A stretch of 29,536 nt of DNA, taken from assembly GCA_049999765.1 (NCBI GenBank), contig JBNGIQ010003945.1, forward strand, positions 1 to 29,536, read 5' to 3'. Shown in pieces: positions 21,922-29,536 of this stretch. The DNA is from Phaeoceros laevis. Lineage: Eukaryota > Anthocerotophyta > Anthocerotopsida > Notothyladales. Every line of letters starts with the position of its first letter. Within the stretch, counting starts at the first letter, position 1. The notes below the pieces were generated by a model. The model did no database searches, had not been told where the DNA came from, and saw only the letters and a list, made by a program, of their open reading frames with translations. A program made the translations under genes and the position numbers.

Positions 21922-22586
21922 TTCATTCATTACATTCTACATTGCTGCCTCTCAGGCTGCGTGTGCCTTGCAATTGATGAACAACTTTAATGTGCCCTCG
22001 AGATGAAGGTTTCCTGCAATCTCAATCTTCGTGATTCATGACCTACTACATGCGTACTGTCACGGCTCCTGAATTGTCAGTCTGGCGCACACCATTGAAC
22101 GTTTAGTGTGAACTGGTCAAGGAAGTGTTCCAGTTCGTTAAAGGCTCGAGCCCTTCTCTACGGACTGTACGAAAAATCATACCGAAGGAACGCCCAAGTA
22201 CTCACTGCAGAGTATCCCTTGAGACCGCACGTGGGGTGCATTTTACCTCCTACGTGGTATACACGCGCAGGAGGAGGTTTTACACAAGTTGCGGAATGGC
22301 GCGCCTGCTGCTCCAGGCGGACTCTCAGTCCGTCCTGGGAAGTTGGCTTGCCCACTCTTCACGTACAGTCGTGGTTGATGGAGGGCCCGGGCAGGTAGCA
22401 TTGGAAAACCGTTGTCCGCTCCCTTCCATGCCTCTCTTCGAGACACGTCTGCTGGTTAGGAGCCTTGGTTCAGACCCGCGCATCTGCAGGAAGGAAGCAA
22501 GGGAGAAGCTTTGAGATTACTTCTGTTCCATCATCGTCGGTGCAATTTTCTGCTCTCATTCTGGAGCTGCATACGGCTGCAGCAGT
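21922..22586. other. Upstream region of the DUF707 gene
   Basis: 665 bp with no recognisable coding region; contains the lectin 3' end and the DUF707 promoter and leader. Open frames at 22125-22514 resemble no family known to me. Confidence 0.45.
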
Positions 22587-24933
22587 ATGTCACTGCCAGC
22601 ACCGGGTGCCAATGCTTTCCAGGGACGCTCAGCAATCTCTGTGAGGCAGGTGCTCCTGTGGGTGATCACTGTTGGTTGGGCTTTCTCGCTCGGTTTTTTT
22701 GCCGGAGCCTACAAAAGTCACGGGGTAGGCTGGATTCGCATTCTGCTGGGGCTGTGCCTGGCAATCTTGATTTATCTGAATCAGCTAGCTTCGACATTCT
22801 TCTGACGGGTGGTTTTGCCGAGGTGCAGGATGCGGAGCTTGTGAATTGCGGCTCAGCCGTCAGTAGTGCCGCACCATGCTCGGGACCGGATGTGAGTGCG
22901 AGTGCACGTGCTTGTATCCTCAATGTACCAGTTCCCTCAAAAAACAGTTTGGGCCCCGGCAAGGTGGTGCATCTCTGGTTGGGCCCTAACAGTGGAGTGG
23001 TATGTGACAGGCTGTGGATGCTGTGCTGCGAGAAAGCCTGTGGAACTTGACCCAGGTCGTCGATGGTCTGAAGAGCGAAAGTGAGCGCTGTGCAAGCGAT
23101 CTTGCTGCTTGTATGGGGAATGGATCTTCCGTTTTTCCTCCTCAGGAAGAAGAGCCAGCTTGCTCCACTCAGGAGAAAGAGCCAGCTTGCTCCAGGCCGA
23201 AAGCTGCACAGAGGATTCCGAGCTCAGTGGTCCAAGCCACAACGGATCTCTACTTACACAGGATTTGGGGACTGCCGGAAGAGGCAATGCAGCAGTCCTG
23301 AACTGTTTGGATCATGTAGCCTTTCTGGTCAGAGTCTGGGCATGTAGGCTATGGCGTTTCTGAGATACAGATAGGGTGTGGCTGTGCAGGATTTACCTGT
23401 GGAGCCTCCACGGAATCTGCTGGTCATGGCAGTGGGCATCAAGGCTAAAGTGCACGTGGACTACATGATACAGAAGGTACTTGGGGTTCCTCATATGCCC
23501 ACCTGTGCACACAAGTGATGCTACTGTGTTCAACTGTGTAATCTCTGCGGGGTTGATAAATGTGACTCTGGCAGTTTCCCGAGCAAAATTTCAGTGTCAT
23601 TTTGTTTCATTACGACGACTCATCCCTTAGCGAATGGGCAGAGTACTCGTGGAGCAGGCAAGCCGTACACGTCCAAGCTCACGGTCAAGGAAAATGGTGA
23701 CCACATAACGCAGGCTTGCTCCCAGCTGTACAGTTTGTCTACAGGTAGATTGGAGAACTGAGAATGCTTTGGCGGTTTTTGTGTCAGGTGGTATGCCAAA
23801 AGGTTTTTGCACCCCGATGTCACAGCTGTCTATGAGTATGTCTTCTTCTGGGACGAAGATCTTGGGCTCGACAACTTCAATGTTTTGAGGTACAAGATGA
23901 AAGCCACTAGGCTCAAATGCTTCCTTTCAAGTTCAACAACCTCGTATGCTTTGAAACTGCTTACTAAAAGTGCTTGTCTTGTTATGGTCTTTCAAGGTTT
24001 TTGGATGTGATGAGACGGCACTCTCTGGAAATGGCCCAACCAGCCCTCTTTCCCTACACACAGGTGCATCACGACTTGACCAAGTGGGTGAATGGCTCGG
24101 AAGTCCACAAGATTAATCCCTTCCATCCCCTCGTGCTGGAAGGTCACAAGTCTGAGTGCATTGCCGGAAAATGGCCACCCTGTGCTGGGTAAGATCGGCG
24201 AATTCCTTACAAGCACCATGCATCTGACCTGGTGTACTGCTCACAGAGAACTGAGCTGCGGGCTTGTCTACAGGTTTGTCGAAATCATGGCGCCAGTCTT
24301 TACCCGAAAGGCATGGGCTTGTGTCTGGTACATGATCCAGGTACGTACATCGCTGTGCTCACATGATTCTTCTTGGCAGTTTTGAGGTTCAATCATGAGT
24401 ACTATTTTTGATACCGACACTGTCCTCCCAGAACGACCTTGTGAACGGTTGGGGCTTGGACCTCCAATTCCATGCCTGTGCAGGTGGCCCTGCTCACCAG
24501 AACATGGGTGTAATTGACACCGAGTACATTGAGCACCAAGCAGTGTTCACGCCCACGCCCGAGGGTGACAAGGTGCGGGGCAAGCAGTTATTTTGGTCGA
24601 GGTCATACTGGGACGGTTGTTGAGATGTCGCCACGCTTGCTAGCCTGTGCTTTTCCCCAGGATGTTGACTGTTTCACCTTGCATCAGGTTTTCAAGGCTA
24701 CTGGAAAGACTTTTAAAGCATTGGTACGTATCCTCACAACCGAGAACCCCTGATCTGTACGGGCTAAGGCCGGCTTAGACCCAAAATCCGTATTTGACAA
24801 TGTTGTTGTACATGTCTGGTGCCAGGTCGAGGAAAGGAGTGCTGTGGAGGATAAACTCTTTCGAGATCGGTGGCATGCAGGTCTAGCATCCGATTGGGAT
24901 GGTCCCTGCACCAGCAAGAATGACTACACATGA
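22587..24933 (+). CDS. DUF707 type II membrane protein (putative glycosyltransferase-like)
   Basis: Nine exons: 22587-22724, 23011-23283, 23390-23476, 23575-23696, 23788-23889, 23997-24188, 24274-24340, 24432-24572, 24826-24933; 409 aa. Residues 22-41 form a membrane anchor (VLLWVITVGWAFSLGFFAGA), then a variable stem with LRESLWNLTQVVDGLK. The DUF707 core runs from LLVMAVGIKAKVHVDYMIQK through NFSVILFHYD, KWWYAKRFLHPD, the acidic WDEDLG (228-233), QPAL, CAGFVEIMAPVF, MIQNDLVNGWGLDLQF and VIDTEYIEHQAVFTP, to FRDRWHAG. The DED motif and type II topology suggest a Golgi glycosyltransferase-like enzyme, but the activity is not known to me. Intron 2 (23284-23389) fits only as GC-AG; the others are GT-AG. 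The exon 1 to exon 2 join is the least certain. Confidence 0.87.
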
Positions 24934-25557
24934 AAAGGCCACAGTAACTCCAAGCTGCAAACACCTGTATTGGGGTGCCACAATTGGGTATCTTAAAGCA
25001 ATGGAGTTTGTGTGTGTGAGGGGGGGTGGAGAGTGGGGTGATTTAAATTTTGTCTACTCAGGTGTCGAAGCCTTCGAAGCATTTACTGTTATTGGTCCAA
25101 GTTTCATTGAATCGTTCATTAGGCGTATGCAGCCAGTGTAGTCGTATGAGCCTGGGCCTCCTCAGGCTTTTATGCCTCTGTACCAAGCATGTAGTATCCA
25201 GCTTGAGCTTTGGCAAGGGATTTGGAAGGGGCATCTTTCTGTTGTGGTGGAAGTTCGCGGGTTGCTTGATCTAGCAGCAAGGACGAACTTAGCAATACTG
25301 GATTTGGAAAGAGTGCGAGGATAATCATATAAAGCAACAAGCAAGCTGAAGAATAAGAAGAAGAGTCTATATCAGGTGCTTGATGGGTCGGAAAGGTCCA
25401 CACGTTTGTGACTCGGATATAGAGGATCACTTGGTACAGCGCGCAACATCCTAATCGGTGCACGCCCAACATACACTTTCACTAAGTTCATTTGTGTAGA
25501 AATGAGCCTTGGCTGATCTCAAAGTGTAGCGTAGCAACAACGAAGAACTTGCTGCGT
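24934..25557. other. 3' region of the DUF707 gene
   Basis: About 620 bp without a recognised gene. It includes the repeat segment shared with 18815-18860 and a G-rich stretch near 25008-25036. Confidence 0.45.
25349..25395 (+). repeat. Diverged dispersed repeat, copy B
   Basis: Contains ATAAGAAGAAGAGTCTAT and then GGTGCTTGATGGGTC, in the same order and spacing as copy A at 18815-18860. Flanks have diverged. Confidence 0.4.
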
Positions 25558-25620
25558 TTCATTTCACCGCTTCCATAGTTCATTTCACCGCTTCCATAGT
25601 TCATTTCACCGCTTCCATAG
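25558..25620. repeat. 21-bp tandem repeat, three perfect copies
   Basis: TTCATTTCACCGCTTCCATAG plus no mismatch occurs at 25558-25578, 25579-25599 and 25600-25620. It is followed by the palindrome TAGTCTAGACTA at 25626-25637. Confidence 0.95.
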
Positions 25621-25741
25621 ATAGATAGTCTAGACTAGATAGTTTTTGTCACACAATATGGTAATACTATTCTGGCATGTATACCACAAGGTTTACTAGT
25701 ACGAGAAAACATCTTGAGGACATGCTAAATTGTCTACACAG

Positions 25742-25765
25742 CGATTTTCTCGCAAGAGAAAATCG
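25742..25765. repeat. Perfect hairpin with GCAA tetraloop
   Basis: CGATTTTCTC (25742-25751), loop GCAA, GAGAAAATCG (25756-25765). The loop is of the stable GNRA class if transcribed on the plus strand. Confidence 0.8.
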
Positions 25766-26106
25766 TTATATTGTACCAAGTGATGACCATGACCTACTAT
25801 ATCACAGCGTGTGGCCCAAGAAGTCCTGAGAACAAGCAGTGCTACGGTTGAAAACAAAGACTGAACAGTCAATTACCGCTGGAGCACATGTGTGAACCTT
25901 CAACCTTGCGATGTAGACATCGAGAGAGTCAGGAGTACTACTACTGAGCTTCCAACGGTCCCGAGAGCAAGATCCCCTCCCCGTCCCCGTTCAATTCCAC
26001 ATGCTGCTCTTCAAACTTCAGCTGGCTGTTGGGCTGAGGCCCAGTTGGGTCTGAGAATCCAGGCTGCACAAGGTCAAGCTTGAAGTTGGTGTTGAAGCCA
26101 GTGTCT
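25766..26106. other. Intergenic before DYW fragment
   Basis: About 340 bp. A 63-codon frame from 25892 has no PPR motifs, so it does not extend the DYW fragment. Confidence 0.4.
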
Positions 26107-26256
26107 GAGAAGGAGAAGGAAGATCAACTGTGTGGGCATGCTGAGAAGCTAGCTTTGGCGTTTGGTCTCTTCAACACTCCCGATGGCACACCTCTGCTGG
26201 TAACTACAAACCTGCGGATGTGCAGCGACTGCCACTCTTCCACCGAGATTATGTTA
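26107..26256 (+). pseudogene. Fragment of a DYW-type PPR protein (deaminase domain)
   Basis: Fifty codons read EKEKEDQLCGHAEKLALAFG, then LFNTPDGTPLLVTTNLRMCS and DCHSSTEIML. This matches the cytidine-deaminase-like part of DYW proteins, which edit C to U in organelle RNA. The zinc-site residues HAE and CSDCH are present. There are no PPR repeats upstream and, after STEIML, the expected HHFKDGxCSCxDYW end cannot be found in any frame. It is best read as a gene fragment moved or left behind by rearrangement. DYW proteins are largely a land-plant feature. Confidence 0.75.
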
Positions 26257-27274
26257 AGGGTTGGGTTTCTCAGGGTAGCCCTTCAAAATCCATCTCCAGA
26301 CGGTGTGACTGTCCAAGGACTCCTCGAGACTTCATACTGTGGCAGGACAGAGGCAAAGTTGGAGGTGGGCCTGTTTCTGGATCCATGGGAGCGGACGTGA
26401 GTAGGTGGCATTGTGGCAAGGTTGCTGGGGCTTAGGGTTTCACAGTTGCTAACAGGATTTGGGGTTGCTAACCAGTAGGTCAAATAAGTTGCAACTTAAC
26501 AAATTGTGAAGTCTCTATAGCAAAGTCTCGTGCTTTGAGGTCGCTTAACCGGGCGTGCAGGGCAGTTATCAGTCTTTCTTTTGGTCAGCCTGCGAAAGGA
26601 GTTCTCTTCTTGCAGTTTTTGTAGTGCTTTTCCTACATTGTTGAAGCCTAGAAGTATATGATGGCCAATTTGTATAGTAATTGTTTCTCATCATATTTCA
26701 GAATGTTCATAAATCAAGTACAGCGGTATCAATGCCTTGGTTGATTTAGGCACCACATTCTAGTTGGGAGTTTGATTTAGGCACCACATTCTAGTTGGGA
26801 GTATTTTGCTAGTACAGGGCTTTTGAGTTTTCTGACATACCATGAAAATGAGCGTGGATTATTCTTCCATAGTGTACATCTACATCTACCAAAAGAATCC
26901 AGTTTTTTCTCTCTTGTGATGCTAGAGTCAGCTAGACTCATGGCTGGGCTATAACACCCTTCCTCCGTTTATAGTGTGTAACTCTATGTTCCTTTCAACT
27001 CTTTCTTTATTCTTTCAGGTCTACAAGATTAAGTTTGAGCTTGTGAACACAATTGCCAGCGTACAAGTTTCACCCTTCCAAGAGTGTCTACTTGTTCTAC
27101 ATCAGCTCTATCCCTCTATATTTTCTCCAGTATGGTAATATTCTCACTCAACATGGGCTGGCAAGAAGCTTGAAATGCTCCAAAATGCCACTCTCCAAAC
27201 TCCAGCAAGTCGATCCCAACCTCGAGCAGGAACTCGAAATCGTTCGTTATTGCAAAAAAAGTGAAAAACCCTCC
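26257..27274. other. Intergenic with a tandem duplication
   Basis: About 1 kb, AT-rich in its right half. Contains the 31-bp duplication at 26741-26802. No gene supported. Confidence 0.45.
26741..26802. repeat. 31-bp perfect tandem duplication
   Basis: The unit starts TTGATTTAGGCACCACATTC and occurs at 26741-26771 and 26772-26802 without mismatch, so it is recent. Confidence 0.95.
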
Positions 27275-27818
27275 TCAAAGGTTGGCGATGAAGTATTCAA
27301 GAGCATCGATGTCGGAGGAGCGCATCGCACATTCCTCGCCGGAAGAGGGGATAGCGCACTTGGAGGTGGGCCACGTCTGCGAGAAGGTGTCGAAGCTGTG
27401 CGGCGCAGCGTCGTAGCTGAAGAAGGGCACCGACTTGAAGTAGGGGCTGGCGACGGCGTTGGTGCGCCGGGTGAGGCAGTTGTCGTGGAAGTCGTCGGCG
27501 GTCCCCAAGTGCATCTGCACGCCTCGGAAGGGGCGCCAGTAGCTGGTGGAGACGGTTCCGTAGCCCAAGAGGTCGCCGCATGGATCCAGGGTAGTAGGCG
27601 ACCGAGATCTGAAAGACGTGGTACGCGCTATCCTTGGCGACGTTGCTGGTCCGAGACGTCTCGGCCGATTCCACCATCACCGCCTCCGCGCCGTGCGACC
27701 ACCCCAGCAGCCCCACGCGCAAGGGATCGATCTTGGTCCCCGCGAGGCCGACGAGGTACGCGCGCGCCGACCACCGCTGCTGCTGCTGCCATTGTTGATC
27801 GCGATGGTCGATTCTTCT
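27275..27818 (-). pseudogene. Dienelactone-hydrolase-like fragment, frameshifted
   Basis: The minus strand encodes the C-terminal two thirds of an alpha/beta hydrolase of the dienelactone hydrolase family. One frame (about 27818-27580) gives WSARAYLVGLAGTKIDPLRV then GLLGWSHGAEAVM with the nucleophile Ser in GWSHG, ending at FQISVAYYPGS. A second frame (about 27577-27275) continues with CGDLLGYGTVSTSYWRPF, MHLGTADDFHD (acid Asp), FFSYDAAPHSFD (catalytic His) and a natural-looking end ALEYFIANL plus stop. The two frames are one base apart at about 27580. The N-terminal beta strands are missing. The segment is clearly richer in G and C than its surroundings. It could also be a real gene with a sequencing error, but the missing start argues for a pseudogene. 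Confidence 0.7.
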
Positions 27819-27959
27819 GGAGGCGCCGGGCGCCGCTGGCTGACAAGTGGATCGGTTGAGAGCTCTGCCGAGCTTTGGTAGCTGGGGAGGAACTGAAGGG
27901 ACGGACGGACAGACAGGCGTGGAAGTCTTTTTATCCCAGCCCGGTACGGCAAAGTACAG

Positions 27960-28391
27960 CAAGGATGCACAGCTATTTTAAGTCACCCACATTTTTAGGA
28001 CTACCACTTGCGGGTATTCGTTGTTCAATTCCCACGCGGAGTTGAAAAGTTCGCTGTTCAATTCCCACGTAGTAGAGTAGGAGAGCCCCATCCGGTAAGC
28101 GTACCCCAACCGGTAATGCCGTTTCGCACCCCATCCGGTAGTGAAACGGTCCGATTCTTTGCGATTCTAAGGCCAAATGAAGCGGCAAATGTGCGATATA
28201 GAGTTCGTTTTCGCTCCCGCTGAATTTAGCGGGCTTTCATTTATGGGGAAAGCCCTAGTGGAGGCACCACTAAGGCAGTAATAGCAATTCCCACCTTTGG
28301 GAACATGATTTTCAGCCAACGTCTCACACAAAGCACACTCTAGAGCTCAATTGCGCGCGAAATTCTGAGCCCATGAGCTCTGTTCCTAGCT
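27960..28391. other. Intergenic with short direct and inverted repeats
   Basis: GTTCAATTCCCACG occurs at about 28021 and 28053; CCCCATCCGGTA occurs near 28086 and 28130 with a variant CCCCAACCGGTA between. A small hairpin CCCGCT-GAATTT-AGCGGG lies near 28216-28233. No gene seen. Confidence 0.5.
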
Positions 28392-28880
28392 ATGCTGACC
28401 TGCGAAGCTTACATTGACCACTGCTTGTGCAAAACCTGCTGCCGACACATCTACAAGGGCCGCTTCAGAGTGTTCCATTGTACCTGCAAGCTGATGAAGG
28501 CAGCTGGGGAGGATTTGGTTCATGCTGTGAGGAGACAAAGAAGAAGGTGTAAGTGCATCAGGCCACCAATTGAGCCGTCAAGGTGGTGCAGGCACAGGCC
28601 AAGGGGCTTACCGTTTGTTGAATCAGAGCTGAGGTGTGATTGCGATCCAGTGTGGTGTGTCACTCCTGTCCGCTGGTATGAGGACCCCCAGAAGTTCGCC
28701 CAGTTCGCCACAACTCCCAACTGGTTCGCAGAATCACAGAACTGGAAAATACACAGGAGCAGGCTGGCTGCGGACGGAGAGCGTCAAGGGGTCTTGTACA
28801 GCGTTGCTGCAGACTGCACAGCTGCGCAGCGATTCCCGCCGGCGGACATCACGCCGTTACGACGGCGTCACCCAAGATAG
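28392..28880 (+). CDS. Cys-rich ORF of unknown function (uncertain gene)
   Basis: 162 codons, ATG to TAG. The first 100 residues have many paired cysteines: CEAYIDHCLCKTCCRHIY, FHCTCK, RRCKCIRPP, RWCRH, LRCDCDPVWC. These spacings could bind zinc, but I recognise no family. The middle (VRWYEDPQKFAQFATTPNWF) looks protein-like, while the last 40 residues look less so and a GT site occurs near there. It may be one exon of a larger gene, a transposon-derived fragment, or chance; an open frame of this length is not rare in 30 kb. Confidence 0.35.
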   Translation: MLTCEAYIDHCLCKTCCRHIYKGRFRVFHCTCKLMKAAGEDLVHAVRRQRRRCKCIRPPIEPSRWCRHRPRGLPFVESELRCDCDPVWCVTPVRWYEDPQKFAQFATTPNWFAESQNWKIHRSRLAADGERQGVLYSVAADCTAAQRFPPADITPLRRRHPR

Positions 28881-29004
28881 TGCAAATGAGCGTGCAGTTT
28901 GCACCACGATGCTATCCCCGTCGCTCAAACTGCATCGCATAGATGAGATGGATGTAGCATACTGCATGTCATAAGATATCGGCATGCCATGATATTCGAC
29001 GAAT

Positions 29005-29070
29005 GGTACAACATCCATACATGGATGGTATAGCAACCATACATGAGCGGTATAACATCCATACATGGTC
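29005..29070. repeat. 22-bp tandem repeat, three copies
   Basis: Units begin GGTACAACATCCATACATG (29005), GGTATAGCAACCATACATG (29027) and GGTATAACATCCATACATG (29049). A degenerate partial copy follows. Confidence 0.85.
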
Positions 29071-29168
29071 ACATCCATGTATAGATGAGCATAGCAGCCC
29101 GGAATTCCCTCTGCATTCCGGATAAACGCCCGTACTTCCGGTTCCTATCATAAACCATAAACCCAAAT

Positions 29169-29235
29169 CCCAGCATCCTTGTAACTCCCAACATCCTTCT
29201 ACCTCCCAACATCCTTCCAACTCCCATCATCCAAC
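29169..29235. repeat. 17-18-bp tandem repeat, about four copies
   Basis: Units of the form CCCAACATCCTTCTACCT repeat with small changes (CAGCATCCTTGTAACT, CAACATCCTTCCAACT, CATCATCCAACC). Pyrimidine-rich strand. Confidence 0.8.
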
Positions 29236-29388
29236 CGTTTCATTTTGTCCCCTTATGCTCCTCATACATTTTACCTTATGAGGGTAGACGGCGTACTCAC
29301 TTCAATCAACTCAAAGTGGCTGGTTGGTCCTGTAGGACATTTTCATTGGTGTCTTGTTATTGTGTTGATGTTTTCAAGCATCTTGCTA

Positions 29389-29431
29389 TATATCGTTGGA
29401 TAGAACTCGACGAGCTCTATCCAACGGTATA
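29389..29431. repeat. 21-bp near-perfect inverted repeat
   Basis: TATATCGTTGGATAGAACTCG (minus its last base: 29389-29408) and its reverse complement at 29411-29431 match at 19 of 21 positions with a 1-nt centre at 29410. Could be a foldback element or the arm of a small transposon. Confidence 0.8.
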
Positions 29432-29536
29432 TGGTAAACTATAATCCGAGTTTCAAAACGCGCTCAAAAGATGCAACAACAAATCAGGTAGAAGGGCTTC
29501 TTAAGAGATGCCGTCCGACGGCCTCTCCAAGAGGAC

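Larger units (their letters stand above)
28881..29536. other. Repeat-rich right end
   Basis: About 650 bp with no gene. It holds the 22-bp and 17-18-bp tandem repeats and the long hairpin listed separately, and a 13-bp dyad GCCGTCCGACGGC near 29510-29522. Confidence 0.5.

Noticed and set aside
24708-24753. Possible extra DUF707 exon between exons 8 and 9
   Set aside because: Joining 24572 directly to 24826 keeps frame and matches the family; the intermediate sequence adds nothing recognisable.
1-29536. tRNA, rRNA or CRISPR-like arrays
   Set aside because: No cloverleaf with intact box A/B was seen, no rRNA-like block, and the short tandem repeats lack unique spacers.

Overview
The window is nuclear DNA of a land plant. 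Genes are split by short GT-AG introns (about 75-290 bp, one of 1.37 kb). The gene set is plant-like: a KDEL-tailed PDIL2-type disulfide isomerase, a plastid-type Fe superoxide dismutase, an A20/AN1 stress protein, a C2-GRAM-VASt protein, a DUF707 protein and a fragment of a DYW-type PPR protein. Small introns, dense genes, bulb-type lectins and a DYW remnant would suit a compact seed-free genome such as a lycophyte or hornwort. That is inference; no marker here fixes the genus.

Layout. 1-1261: intergenic, with an inverted-repeat (MITE-like) element at 258-512. 1262-3564 (+): PDI, nine exons, 440 aa. 3756-4805 (-): two-exon TUDOR (HVA1/DUF2945-like) protein, 299 aa, convergent with PDI. 5221-6566 (-): Fe-SOD, seven exons, 266 aa, with two consecutive micro-exons. 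6567-7200: shared promoter between the SOD and a divergent A20-A20-AN1 protein (7201-7794, +). 8065-11656 (-): 2-oxoglutarate/Fe(II) dioxygenase, twelve exons, 323 aa, with a 25-nt first exon and a 20-nt exon carrying the iron-binding HxD. 13329-17724 (+): ten-exon protein of 1138 aa (C2, VASt, membrane segment, C2, GRAM, VASt).

17725-29536 is more accessory. It holds a 307-bp solo LTR with target-site duplication (19008-19314), a decayed lectin copy (20355-20708) next to an intact one (21460-21921), a nine-exon DUF707 gene (22587-24933, +) that seems to use a GC-AG intron, a DYW-deaminase fragment (26107-26256), a GC-rich frameshifted dienelactone-hydrolase-like fragment (27275-27818, -), a Cys-rich ORF of unknown nature (28392-28880), and several short tandem and inverted repeats.

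There is no operon logic, as expected for a plant, but the left half clusters redox and stress functions: ER disulfide formation, plastid superoxide removal and a stress-associated zinc-finger protein that shares a promoter region with the SOD. All exon structures were worked out by hand from reading frame, splice dinucleotides and remembered family conservation. No database search was run. I did not find a convincing new multi-gene system; the points most worth checking are listed as findings.
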